A stretch of 64,000 nt of DNA from Oceanibaculum nanhaiense (GTDB taxonomy: Bacteria > Pseudomonadota > Alphaproteobacteria > Oceanibaculales > Oceanibaculaceae), in the NCBI RefSeq assembly GCF_002148795.1, contig NZ_MPOB01000003.1, forward strand, positions 372,001-436,000, given 5' to 3'. Below the pieces are notes generated by a model that ran no database searches, was not told the origin of the DNA, and saw nothing but the letters and a program-made list of their open reading frames with translations. Positions 44,092-52,828 of this stretch are shown here, piece by piece. Made by a program: the position numbers and the translations under genes. Position 1 is the first letter of the stretch, and every line of letters starts with the position of its first letter.

Positions 44092-44985
44092 CTAGAATTG
44101 CTGGTTCGCGACGTTCTGCAGCAGGAATTCGCGCAGCACGGTGATGCGCTTGGAATTGCGCAGCTCCTCCGGATAGACGAAATAGGCCGGCACCTGTGGC
44201 CCCTCGACTTCCGGCAGCACCTGCTTCAGCTCGGTATCCTGCCGCACCATATAGTCCGGCAGGGCCGCGATGCCGATGCCGGTCAGGCAGGCGCGGTAGA
44301 TCGCATAGTAATTGTTCACCGTTAGCGCCGGCAGCGTGGCCACGCCGCTCTCACGCCGCGTCAGATGCAGCAGCCAGTTGGCATCCGGGAACGGCAGATG
44401 GCTGCGTTCGCCATAGATGATCAGCCGGTGCTTGCCCAGCTCCGCCGCCGACTTCGGCTCGCCGAACTGCTCCAGATAGGCGGGCGAGGCGTAGAGGCGG
44501 AAATGGATGTTCATCAGATGGCGCTGGATCAGGTCCGGCTGGCGCGGCGGCGCCATGCGGATCGCCACATCGGCCTCGCGCATCGACAGATCCAGCTCGT
44601 TATCGTCCACCAGCAGGGTGACGGCGATCTCCGGATAGGCGTCGATGAAGCTCTTGATGTTCGGCGTGAGCCAGGTCGAGCCGAAGGCCACCGTGGTGGT
44701 GATCTTCAGCGGCCCCTTGGGCTTCTCCCGCCCCTCCGCCAGCATCGCCTCGGTCATCGCCAGCTTGGAGAAGATCTCCCGCGTGGTGCGGTAGAGGATC
44801 TCGCCCTGTTCGGTCAGGATCAGGCCGCGCGCATGGCGATGGAACAACGGCACACGCAGCCGCTCCTCCAGCCCGCTGATCTGGCGGCTGACGGCCGACT
44901 GGCTCAAATTCAGTGTTTCTCCGGCATGCGTGAAGCTGCCGGCTTCCGCTACCGCGTGGAAGACGCGCAGTTTATCCCAATCCAT
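44092..44985 (-). CDS. LysR family transcriptional regulator
   Basis: A 297-residue LTTR. The N-terminal winged helix-turn-helix is classic: LRVFHAVAEAGSFTHAGETLNLSQSAVSRQISGLEE in part, with LFHRHARGLILTEQGE after it. The effector domain begins KGPLKITTTVAFGSTWL. It lies 100 bp after trxB on the same strand, a common alphaproteobacterial arrangement; whether it regulates trxB is not known. Confidence 0.93.
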   Translation of the reverse strand: MDWDKLRVFHAVAEAGSFTHAGETLNLSQSAVSRQISGLEERLRVPLFHRHARGLILTEQGEILYRTTREIFSKLAMTEAMLAEGREKPKGPLKITTTVAFGSTWLTPNIKSFIDAYPEIAVTLLVDDNELDLSMREADVAIRMAPPRQPDLIQRHLMNIHFRLYASPAYLEQFGEPKSAAELGKHRLIIYGERSHLPFPDANWLLHLTRRESGVATLPALTVNNYYAIYRACLTGIGIAALPDYMVRQDTELKQVLPEVEGPQVPAYFVYPEELRNSKRITVLREFLLQNVANQQF

Positions 44986-45085
44986 GGCTGGATGATGACG
45001 ACCTGATTACAGGAACGCAACAGAAACCGTTACGCCCCAAGGGTTTGGCCAAGGGTTTTGGCGGAATGACTGCGCGAGCGTATCG

Positions 45086-46069
45086 TTACTGCGCGGCCAC
45101 GGTGGCTGCCTGTCCAACGGTATCATGCTCCTGCGCCGCCAGAAAGCGTTCCGCCTCCAGCGCCGCCATGCATCCCATTCCGGCCGCGGTGACCGCCTGG
45201 CGGAACACCTTGTCCTTCACATCGCCCGCCGCATACACGCCGGGAATGCTGGTCGCCGTCGAATCAGGCCGGGTGATGATATAGCCTTCAGAATCCATGT
45301 CCAGCTTGCCCTTGAACAGGCTGGTCGCCGGATCGTGGCCGATGGCGACGAAGAAGCCCTCGGCGGCGAGCGTGCGCTCGGTCCCGTCCTCGGTGCTCTT
45401 CAGCCGCAGGCCGGTCACCTGGTTCGGGTTCTCGGTGCCCAGCACCTCCTCCACCGTGTGATTCCAGATCACCGCGACCTTGGGATTGCGGAACAGCCGG
45501 TCCTGCATGATCTTCTCGGCGCGCAAGCTGTCGCGGCGATGGATCAGCGTCACCTTGCTGGCATGGTTGGTGAGGTAGATCGCCTCTTCCACCGCGGTGT
45601 TGCCGCCGCCGACGATGGCAACCTCCTTGCCGCGGAAGAAGAAGCCGTCGCAGGTGGCGCAGGCCGACACGCCGCCGCCCTGGAACTTCTTCTCCGACTC
45701 GAGACCCAGCCAGCGCGCCTGCGCGCCGGTCGCGATCACCAGCGTCTCGGCGATATAGACATCCCCGGAATCCGCCGTGGCGCGGAATGGCCGGCGGCTG
45801 AAATCCACATCGGTGATGATGTCGAAGATGATCTCGGTGCCGACATGGCGCGCCTGCGCCTCCATCTGCTCCATCAGCCAGGGGCCCTGGATGACGTCAG
45901 CGAAGCCCGGGTAATTCTCCACATCGGTGGTGATGGTCAGCTGCCCGCCCGGCTGCAGCCCCTGCACCATGATCGGGCTGATATTGGCGCGCGCGGCATA
46001 GATGGCGGCGGTGTAACCGGCCGGGCCGGACCCGATGATGAGGAGCTTGGTGTGCTTTTCCGTGGGCAT
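45086..46069 (-). CDS. trxB: Thioredoxin reductase TrxB
   Basis: Reduces thioredoxin with NADPH. The 327-residue flavoprotein shows the FAD motif IIGSGPAGYTAAIYAAR, the redox pair in SACATCDGFFF (CATC), the NADPH loop VAIVGGGNTAVEEAIYL and the C-terminal GVYAAGDVKDKVFRQAVTAAG in part. The ATG at 46067-46069 gives the normal N-terminus MPTEKHTKLLIIGSG; the frame's earlier start has no homology. It is followed on the same strand by lysR. Confidence 0.96.
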   Translation of the reverse strand: MPTEKHTKLLIIGSGPAGYTAAIYAARANISPIMVQGLQPGGQLTITTDVENYPGFADVIQGPWLMEQMEAQARHVGTEIIFDIITDVDFSRRPFRATADSGDVYIAETLVIATGAQARWLGLESEKKFQGGGVSACATCDGFFFRGKEVAIVGGGNTAVEEAIYLTNHASKVTLIHRRDSLRAEKIMQDRLFRNPKVAVIWNHTVEEVLGTENPNQVTGLRLKSTEDGTERTLAAEGFFVAIGHDPATSLFKGKLDMDSEGYIITRPDSTATSIPGVYAAGDVKDKVFRQAVTAAGMGCMAALEAERFLAAQEHDTVGQAATVAAQ

Positions 46070-46127
46070 GATGGCAACCTTGTTGAGGGATAGCCCCAAC
46101 ATAGGCGGACCTGACGCATGAGACAAT

Positions 46128-46157
46128 AAGGCGGCGGCACCGAAATGCCACCGCCTT
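46128..46157 (-). terminator. Terminator of the metalloprotease gene
   Basis: On the minus strand AAGGCGGTGGCA pairs with TGCCGCCGCCTT (one U-G) around a 6-nt loop, followed by ATTGT. It lies 13-42 bp after the protease stop. The T-tail is weak. Confidence 0.65.
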
Positions 46158-46169
46158 GCCCTTAATGGA

Positions 46170-47657
46170 TCACACGAACGAACCGCCTGACAGGAAATCG
46201 CCGGTATCGAGGGTGGAGACGCCCATCACCGTGATGATGGCCGGCCTCGGCCCGTCCACCGTCAGCGTCACGCCGCCGTCGATTGCCGTCTGCGTATTGA
46301 GGACAGCCTCGATATCAGACACACCCTGAATGGCGATGCGGTCGAAGCCGTCTTCGAAGTCGGTGATGGTCGGGCGCAGCAATGCACCAGGGTTACGCGC
46401 ATCATAGCCGCGCACCACGAACACGTCCGACCCGCCGCCGCCGACCATGGTGTCGATGCCGAGGCCGGCATAGAGCGTGTCGTTGCCCGCCCCGGCATTG
46501 ATGTAGTCCAGCCCCTTGCCGGCGCGCAGCTCGTCATTGCCGGAACCGCCCAGGATGGTGTCGCCCTGGTTGCCGCCATTCACGGTGCTGTTCCCGGTGC
46601 CGGCCACATCGATATAGTCGCTGCCGAAACCTGCCACGATGGAATCGCTGCCGCCCCCGCCGGTGATGGCATTGTCCGCATCATTGCCGGTGATGGTGTC
46701 GTTGCCGCTGCCGCCGGTCGCGTTCTCGATGGTCACGCCATAGGCGATGCGCACGGTCGAGGATTGATAGACATAGTCGGCAATGCCGTCGCCATAGATC
46801 TGGATCGGCGCGCCCAGGGAACTCCAGTTGCCCGCCGTCAGGTCGATCAGCACCGATTGACTGCCGGTGGCGACGAGGGTGTCGGTACCGCCAGCATCCC
46901 AGATCGTCTCGTAATAGCTGCCATTGGCGGCAAAGCTGTAGGTGCTGTCGCCGCTGTTGTGGCTGGCATTCGCGCCATAGAGCGCCTGGATCGTCAGGAT
47001 GTCGTAGGCCATCGGGGTCGATGGCTCGAGCACGTTGTAGGTGCTCTGATTGCCGTCGAGCGCGCTGTAGGACATTACCGAATTGGCCGAGTCGTCCTCG
47101 GCCAGCGACAGGGTCATGCCATTGTCGCCGCCTTCGAACGGGTGCTTCAGCCCCAGCGCGTGGCCGATCTCATGCACCAGCGTCGAGAAATTGTAGGTAC
47201 CGGCGCTCCAATCAGAATCGTTGGCATATGTCGGGTTGATCCAGACATCGCCGGCATTCGGCCAATAGCCAGGATAATAGGCATAGGCGGCCGATCCATC
47301 CATCTCGTAGCCAGTGAAAGCGAAGCGCATGGTGCCGACATTGCTGGAGGTCTCCGCGACCTCGACAAACTGGATGTTGGCAACGTCACTCCAGCTTTCC
47401 AGCGCGGCGCGTACGGCGTCCTGCTGCCAGTCGTTCAGCGGCGCGAAACCCGGATCCCATGGTTCGGAATCATTCTGCTCGTAAACGCTGGTTCCCCAGA
47501 AACTGCCGTAACCCGCGAAGGAATAGGTGATGACGGTAGCGGAAGCAGAAGAACTCTCGCTGAGCCAGTAGTAACCGCCAATCAGGCTGTCAATGCGGTA
47601 ATCACCACTGTTGCTCGCGTCTTCATAGTAAAATCCGCTCTGATTCGGTGCCGGCAT
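46170..47657 (-). CDS. Serralysin-like M10 metalloprotease with RTX repeats
   Basis: A 495-residue secreted zinc protease. The zinc site HEIGHALGLKHP (HExxHxxGxxHP) and the Met-turn in NSVMSYSALDG identify the M10B/serralysin group. The C-terminal third has RTX nonapeptides (GGSGNDTIT, GGGGSDSIV, AGAGNDTLY, GGGGSDVFV) that bind calcium outside the cell. There is no Sec signal, as expected for type I secretion, and the C-terminus holds the uncleaved signal. The ATG at 47655-47657 has AAGGAGG upstream. No type I exporter genes are near. Confidence 0.93.
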   Translation of the reverse strand: MPAPNQSGFYYEDASNSGDYRIDSLIGGYYWLSESSSASATVITYSFAGYGSFWGTSVYEQNDSEPWDPGFAPLNDWQQDAVRAALESWSDVANIQFVEVAETSSNVGTMRFAFTGYEMDGSAAYAYYPGYWPNAGDVWINPTYANDSDWSAGTYNFSTLVHEIGHALGLKHPFEGGDNGMTLSLAEDDSANSVMSYSALDGNQSTYNVLEPSTPMAYDILTIQALYGANASHNSGDSTYSFAANGSYYETIWDAGGTDTLVATGSQSVLIDLTAGNWSSLGAPIQIYGDGIADYVYQSSTVRIAYGVTIENATGGSGNDTITGNDADNAITGGGGSDSIVAGFGSDYIDVAGTGNSTVNGGNQGDTILGGSGNDELRAGKGLDYINAGAGNDTLYAGLGIDTMVGGGGSDVFVVRGYDARNPGALLRPTITDFEDGFDRIAIQGVSDIEAVLNTQTAIDGGVTLTVDGPRPAIITVMGVSTLDTGDFLSGGSFV

Positions 47658-47722
47658 CAATCCCCCCTCCTTCAGCCAGAGAAGGATACATCACCAGCAA
47701 GACCTTGCCGACAGGAAAGCCG

Positions 47723-48358
47723 TCAGCCGGCCTTGCTCAGCAGGAAAAGTCCCTGTTCGCCGAACAGGTTGGCGCGCCAGCCGGTGCCGGAGATGCCGGG
47801 CAGCGGCCGGCCGCCGAGATCCAGCGCCAGGCCGCGCTCGATCTCGATGCCAAGCTCCCCGCACAGCTCGACGAAGTCGGCGATGGTGCACAGATGGATG
47901 TTCGGCGTGTCGAACCAGGCATGCGCCAGCGCGCCGGTCACCGGCATCCGGCCATGCGTCAGCAGATGCCGGCGCACCCGCCAGTGCCCGAAATTCGGGA
48001 ACGAGACGATGGCCCGCTTGCCGATGCGCACCAGCTCCGCCAGCACGCGCTTGGGATTATAGGTCGCCTGCAGCGTCTGGCTGAGGATCGCATAGTCGAA
48101 GATGCCGGCCGGGAAATCCGCCAGGTCGGTGTCGGCATTGCCCTGGATCACCGACAGGCCGCGCGTCACGCTGGCGTTCACGCCGGCCTGGCTGATCTCG
48201 ATGCCGCGCCCGTCCACCTGCTTCTCGCGCCACAGGCAGTCCAGCAGGTCGCCATCGCCGCAGCCGATATCCAGCACGCGGCTGCCCGGCGCCACCATGT
48301 CGGCGATAAGCCGCAGATCGACGCGCAGGGGCGCGGTGCGAATTGGTGTCTGCTTCAT
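47723..48358 (-). CDS. metW: Methionine biosynthesis protein MetW
   Basis: A 211-residue methyltransferase-like protein usually found next to metX, where it is needed for or stimulates homoserine acyl transfer. SAM-fold motif [16 protein letters not shown] is near the N-terminus; [34 protein letters not shown] in part is diagnostic of MetW. Its ATG overlaps the metX stop by 4 bp. It ends the operon, about 65 bp from the protease gene's start. Confidence 0.95.
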   Translation of the reverse strand: MKQTPIRTAPLRVDLRLIADMVAPGSRVLDIGCGDGDLLDCLWREKQVDGRGIEISQAGVNASVTRGLSVIQGNADTDLADFPAGIFDYAILSQTLQATYNPKRVLAELVRIGKRAIVSFPNFGHWRVRRHLLTHGRMPVTGALAHAWFDTPNIHLCTIADFVELCGELGIEIERGLALDLGGRPLPGISGTGWRANLFGEQGLFLLSKAG

Positions 48359-49563
48359 ACCAGCCCGCCTTCGCCCAACCCGCGATGTTCGGCGCAGCCC
48401 TTCAGGAAGCCGCCCAGCACAGCGAACATTTCCGGTTCCTCCAGCAGGAAGGCGTCATGGCCCTTGTCGCTCTCGATCTCGCAGAAGCTGACATTGGCGG
48501 CGACCGCGTTCAGCGCATGCACCACGGCGCGGCTTTCCGGCGTCGGGAACAGCCAGTCGGAGGTGAAGGAAACCAGGCAGAAGCGCGTCTTCGTGCCCTT
48601 GAAGGCATTGGCCAGCACGCCGCCATGCTCATAGGCCAGGTCGAAATAATCCATCGCCCGGGTGAGATAGAGGTAGGAGTTGGCGTCGAACCGGTCCACG
48701 AAGCTGGAGCCCTGATAGCGCAGGTAGCTTTCCACCTGGAAATCGGCGTCGAACCCATAGGTGATCGCCTGCCGGTCCTGCAAATTGCGGCCGAACTTGC
48801 GGTGCAGCGCCGGCTCCGACAGATAGGTGATGTGCGCCGCCATGCGCGCCACCGCCAGCCCGCGCACCGGCCTGACCTGATGGCTGGCATAATCGCCGCC
48901 ACGCCAGTCCGGGTCGGCGATGATCGCCTGCCTTCCGACCTCGTGGAAGGCGATGTTCTGCGCCGAGTGGCGCGCCGCGCCGGCAATCGGAATGGCGCAG
49001 AAGACCCGCTCGGAATAGCTCGCCGCCCATTCCAGCACCTGCATCGCGCCCATCGAGCCGCCGATGACGCAGAACAGCGTGTCGATGCCCAGATGGTCGA
49101 TCAGCCGCGCCTGCGCGCGCACCATGTCGCCCACCGTGATGACCGGCAGGGTGAGGCCATAGGGCTTGCCGGTCGCCGGATCGATGGAGGCCGGGCCGGT
49201 CGAGCCCATGCAGCCGCCCAGCACGTTGGAGCAGATGATGAAATGCCGCGCGGGGTCGAGCGGCTTGCCCGGCCCGATCATGCTGGTCCACCAGCCTTCC
49301 TTGCCGGTCACCGGGTGCGGTTCGGCGCAGAACTGGTCCCCGGTCAGCGCATGGCAGACCAGCACCGCGTTGGACCGGTCGGCATTCAGCGTGCCATAGG
49401 TCTGGTAGGCGATGGTCACCGGCGCCAGATCGACGCCGCACTCCAGCTTCAGCGGCGCGTCCGTCCCGATGACGAAGCTGTGGCCAGGCAAAGCGCGGCC
49501 TTCCGCACTCACCGGACGGGCCGGCGCGTCGTGGGACGTTTCCGCATTCGTGGCGTTGGCCAT
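48355..49563 (-). CDS. metX: Homoserine O-acyltransferase MetX
   Basis: Acylates homoserine as the first committed step to methionine. The 402-residue alpha/beta-hydrolase-fold enzyme has the nucleophile elbow [21 protein letters not shown] near the oxyanion hole, [11 protein letters not shown]-like [14 protein letters not shown] and the catalytic His in [12 protein letters not shown]. Whether it uses acetyl- or succinyl-CoA cannot be told for certain. Start at ATG 49561-49563; GTG 49575 is possible. It is divergent from chorismate mutase, and no SAM riboswitch is visible upstream. Confidence 0.95.
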   Translation of the reverse strand: MANATNAETSHDAPARPVSAEGRALPGHSFVIGTDAPLKLECGVDLAPVTIAYQTYGTLNADRSNAVLVCHALTGDQFCAEPHPVTGKEGWWTSMIGPGKPLDPARHFIICSNVLGGCMGSTGPASIDPATGKPYGLTLPVITVGDMVRAQARLIDHLGIDTLFCVIGGSMGAMQVLEWAASYSERVFCAIPIAGAARHSAQNIAFHEVGRQAIIADPDWRGGDYASHQVRPVRGLAVARMAAHITYLSEPALHRKFGRNLQDRQAITYGFDADFQVESYLRYQGSSFVDRFDANSYLYLTRAMDYFDLAYEHGGVLANAFKGTKTRFCLVSFTSDWLFPTPESRAVVHALNAVAANVSFCEIESDKGHDAFLLEEPEMFAVLGGFLKGCAEHRGLGEGGLV

Positions 49564-49701
49564 GATCCGCTGCACCCGCTACCCTTGCGAAACAAAAGTG
49601 CCGATTGCTACGGACCGCCGGCACTCTCTGTCAATGTTTTCTTTGATTTTGGGTACGCTGCGGACTAAATCTAGCCGCTTGTCGCGAGCCCGTGAGAATC
49701 C

Positions 49702-50550
49702 ATGACCCTGACCGCACCGACCATCGACCAGAACGAGCTTGAAGCGCTGCGCCGCGAGATCGATTCGCTCGACCGCGAGATGCACACGCTGCTGATGCGC
49801 CGATTCGAGGTGACGGGCCGGGTCGCGGCGCTGAAGCGCAGCCAGCAGAGCGCCAATAACTGGCGGCCGGGCCGGCAGGCGCAGCTGCTGCGCGCGCTGG
49901 TCAGCCGCCACAATGGCAACTGCCCGGATGCCGCGCTGGTGCGCGTCTGGCAGGAGATCATGGGCGCCTCGCTGGCGCTGCAGGGCAGCTTCTCGGTCGG
50001 TATCTTCGCCGACAAGGCCGGCGAACTGTGGAACCTGGCGCGCGATCATTTCGGCAGCTACATCGCCATGACCGAGCAGGACAGCGCGGACGCGCTGGTC
50101 AGTGCCGTGGCCGGCGGCGACCTGTCCGTCGCCGTGGTGCCGGCACCGCTGCAAGGCGAGGCGTCGCCCTGGTGGCTGGCCCTGACGGAACAGAAGGATA
50201 TCCGCGCCGTCGCCCGGCTGCCGCTGTTCGACACGCCGAACCGCCGCGATACACAGGGCGGCGATGCCTTCGCGCTGGCCCGCCTCGATGTCGAGGAGAC
50301 CGGCGAGGACCGCACGCTGCTAGCGGTGCTGGCCGCTGCCGATGCAAGCGACAAGGCGGTCCTTACGGCGCTCGGCGAAACGGGCCGCATTCTCGCATCT
50401 GCCGATATGCAGGACGGGCGATGGCGACTGGTCGAGATCGACCGTTTCATCGCCCCCGATGCCAGCCTCCCCCTGCCCTCCCCGCTTATCCATCGATATT
50501 GCCATCTCGGCTGCTATGCCGCGCCCTATACCACGCCCCATCAGGGCTGA
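49702..50550 (+). CDS. Chorismate mutase with unusual C-terminal domain
   Basis: A 282-residue protein whose first 90 residues are an AroQ-type helical chorismate mutase (LRREIDSLDREMHTLLMRRFEVTGRVAALK in part, then RQAQLLRALVSRH and WQEIM). It converts chorismate to prephenate for Phe and Tyr. The next 190 residues (SFSVGIFADKAGELWNLARDHFG..., ALVSAVAGGDLSVAVVPAP in part) look like a degenerate prephenate-dehydratase or binding-protein fold without the dehydratase TRF motif. It heads the operon with hisC and the dehydrogenase. Confidence 0.85.
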   Translation: MTLTAPTIDQNELEALRREIDSLDREMHTLLMRRFEVTGRVAALKRSQQSANNWRPGRQAQLLRALVSRHNGNCPDAALVRVWQEIMGASLALQGSFSVGIFADKAGELWNLARDHFGSYIAMTEQDSADALVSAVAGGDLSVAVVPAPLQGEASPWWLALTEQKDIRAVARLPLFDTPNRRDTQGGDAFALARLDVEETGEDRTLLAVLAAADASDKAVLTALGETGRILASADMQDGRWRLVEIDRFIAPDASLPLPSPLIHRYCHLGCYAAPYTTPHQG

Positions 50551-50628
50551 TACGCCGCGCCAAGCGCCTCGAGATTTTTCCCCGTTCCTGCTTTACAGTC
50601 CGCAACCCAACCAACTGCCAGGTGTCCC

Positions 50629-51714
50629 ATGTCGCTGCCGCAGCCGCGTCCCGGTGTCCTTACCCTGAAGCCCTACGTCGCCACCCACGGCAAGACGACG
50701 CAGCAGCGCGTCATCAAGCTGTCGGCGAACGAGGGCGCGCTCGGCCCCAGCCCGAAGGCGGTCGAGGCGTATAAGAGCGTGGCGGCCGATCTGCACCGAT
50801 ATCCCGAGGGCGGCTCCGGCACGCTGGCCCATGCGATTGCGAAGAAGCACGGGCTGGACGAGGCGCGGGTGATCTGCGGCAACGGCTCGGACGAGCTGAT
50901 CGAGGTCATCGTGAAGGCCTTCGCCGGCGTCGGCGACGAGGTGATCTACACCCAGTACGGCTTCCGCATGTTCCCGATCACCACGCAGTCGCTGGGGGCA
51001 ACCCCGGTGATGGCGCCGGAGAAGGATTTCCACGTCGATATCGAGGCGATCCTGGAGAAGGTGACGGAGCGGACGAAGATTGTCTTCCTGGCCAACCCGA
51101 ACAACCCGACCGGCAGCTACAACACGGTCGAGGAAGTGAAGAGCCTGCACGCCAGGCTGCCGGAGAATGTCGTGCTGGTGCTGGACGCGGCCTATGCCGA
51201 GTTCGTCAGCAAGAACGATTACTCCGCCGGGATCGAGATGGTGGAGAATGCGCAGAATGTCATCATGATGCGCACCTTCTCCAAGCTCTATGCAATGGCC
51301 GGCCTCCGGCTCGGCTGGTGTTATGGCTCGGCCTATCTGATCGACATCCTGAAGCGGGTGCGCGGCCCCTTCAACGTGAACCTGGCGGCGCAGGCCGCCG
51401 GCATCGCCGCGCTGGAGGATACTGCCTTCCAGGAGAAGGCCCGCGCGCATAACGAGAAGATGGTGCCCTGGACGCAGGACGCCTTTGCCAAGCTGGGGCT
51501 GGAGTGCGTGCCGACGGTCGCCAATTTCTTCCTGGTGCGGTTCCCGTCCGATCCGGCGAAGAATGCCGACGCGGCGCTGGCCTTCCTGAACAGCCGCGGC
51601 ATCCTGGTGCGCGAAATGCGCAGCTATAGCCTGCCCGACTATCTGCGCTTCTCGGTGGGTACCGAGGAGGAAATGAAGATCGTCGTGGACACGCTGGCAG
51701 AGTTTTTGACATGA
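50629..51714 (+). CDS. hisC: Histidinol-phosphate/aromatic aminotransferase HisC
   Basis: PLP enzyme of 361 residues. The Schiff-base Lys is in RTFSKLYAMAGLRLGW; FLANPNNPTGSYN and VLDAAYAEF are the class-II aminotransferase blocks. Lying between chorismate mutase and prephenate dehydrogenase, it probably also transaminates prephenate or phenylpyruvate, as HisC2/HisC-like enzymes do. ATG at 50629 follows 78 bp of non-coding DNA. It overlaps the next gene by 4 bp. Confidence 0.94.
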   Translation: MSLPQPRPGVLTLKPYVATHGKTTQQRVIKLSANEGALGPSPKAVEAYKSVAADLHRYPEGGSGTLAHAIAKKHGLDEARVICGNGSDELIEVIVKAFAGVGDEVIYTQYGFRMFPITTQSLGATPVMAPEKDFHVDIEAILEKVTERTKIVFLANPNNPTGSYNTVEEVKSLHARLPENVVLVLDAAYAEFVSKNDYSAGIEMVENAQNVIMMRTFSKLYAMAGLRLGWCYGSAYLIDILKRVRGPFNVNLAAQAAGIAALEDTAFQEKARAHNEKMVPWTQDAFAKLGLECVPTVANFFLVRFPSDPAKNADAALAFLNSRGILVREMRSYSLPDYLRFSVGTEEEMKIVVDTLAEFLT

Positions 51715-52634
51715 GCATGCAAGAGAACACCCCCCAAGAGAACACCCCTGGGACCGAACCCGTCTTCAACCGCATTGCGCTGATCGGCGGCGGGCTGATC
51801 GGGTCGTCGCTGGCCTGGGCGTCACGCAAGAAGGGCCTGGCCCGGCATGTCGCCGTCACCTCGCGCAGCGCGGCAACACGCCAGCGGATCGCGGAGCTGG
51901 GCTTCGCCGATTCGTTGCATGAAGACATAAAGGGCGCGGTGACCGACGCCGAGCTGGTCATCGTCTGCACGCCGGTTGGCGCCTGCGGGGCGGCGGCCGA
52001 GGCGATGGCGCCCTATCTGAAGCCCGGCGCCATTGTCACCGATGTCGGCTCGGTGAAGCAGGCCGTGGTGCGCGACATGGGGCCGCATATCCCCGAGGGC
52101 GTGCATTTCATCCCCGGCCACCCGATCGCCGGTACCGAGCATTCCGGCCCGGACGCCGGCTTCGCCGAGCTGTTCGAGGGGCGCTGGTGCATCCTCACCC
52201 CACTGCCCGGCGGCGATCCGGCGGCCACGGCGAAACTGCGGCGGTTCTGGGAAGGGGCCGGCAGCATGATCGAGGAGATGGATGCCGAGCATCACGACAA
52301 GGTGCTGGCCATCACCTCGCATCTGCCGCATCTGATCGCCTACACCATCGTCGGCACGGCGGTCGGGCTGGAGGAAAGCACGAAGAACGAGGTCATCAAA
52401 TTCTCCGCCTCGGGCTTCCGCGACTTCACCCGCATCGCCGCCTCCGATCCGGTGATGTGGCGCGACATCTTCCTGAACAACCGGGAAGCCGTGCTGGAGA
52501 TGCTGCAACGTTTCTCCGAGGACATCACCCATCTGCAGCGGGCGATCCGCTGGGGCGAGGCCGACACGCTGGAACAGATGTTCACCCGCACCCGTGCCAT
52601 CCGCCGCGGCATCATCGAGGCCAAGCAGGCGTAA
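51711..52634 (+). CDS. tyrA: Prephenate/arogenate dehydrogenase family protein (TyrA/TyrC)
   Basis: A 307-residue NAD(P)-dependent dehydrogenase of tyrosine synthesis. Rossmann motif ALIGGGLIGSSLAWA (about 24-38), VCTPVGACG, DVGSVKQAVV, PGHPIAGTEHSGPD and SHLPHLIAYT are all standard. Arogenate versus prephenate specificity is unresolved; cyclohexadienyl dehydrogenase is the safest description. The first 18 residues (NTPQENTPGTE) are a low-complexity extension. It is the last gene of the chorismate mutase-hisC operon. Confidence 0.94.
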   Translation: MSMQENTPQENTPGTEPVFNRIALIGGGLIGSSLAWASRKKGLARHVAVTSRSAATRQRIAELGFADSLHEDIKGAVTDAELVIVCTPVGACGAAAEAMAPYLKPGAIVTDVGSVKQAVVRDMGPHIPEGVHFIPGHPIAGTEHSGPDAGFAELFEGRWCILTPLPGGDPAATAKLRRFWEGAGSMIEEMDAEHHDKVLAITSHLPHLIAYTIVGTAVGLEESTKNEVIKFSASGFRDFTRIAASDPVMWRDIFLNNREAVLEMLQRFSEDITHLQRAIRWGEADTLEQMFTRTRAIRRGIIEAKQA

Positions 52635-52673
52635 GCCGGCAAAAAACAACCGACGCCCCACCATCTACTCCGG

Positions 52674-52792
52674 TCGTCACCCCCGCACTTGTTGCGGGGG
52701 TCCAGGCCTCGGCTCGATGGATGTCAGTCGAGCAGGCTGAGAACCCTGGATTCCCGGCACCCATGGGGCTTGGGGCCGGGAATGACGTCTGG
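52674..52792. repeat. Long composite palindromic element
   Basis: About 120 bp with three stems: CCCCCGCA-N5-TGCGGGGG (52680-52700), a central CTCGG/CTCGA against TCGAG/CTGAG stem, and TTCCCGGC against GCCGGGAA (52751-52783). CCAGG/CCTGG and CGTCA/TGACG pair at the outside, so the whole can fold as a cruciform. Related in motif to the shorter repeats at 5201 and 17313. It lies between the convergent tyrA and fumarase genes. Confidence 0.75.
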
Positions 52793-52828
52793 TGAAATGG
52801 CGTGGCCTGCGCCGTTCTCCCCGCATCC

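Noticed and set aside
49564-49701. SAM riboswitch upstream of metX
   Set aside because: Looked for SAM-II core blocks (GTGATTTG, GCTAAA) on the minus strand; none found.
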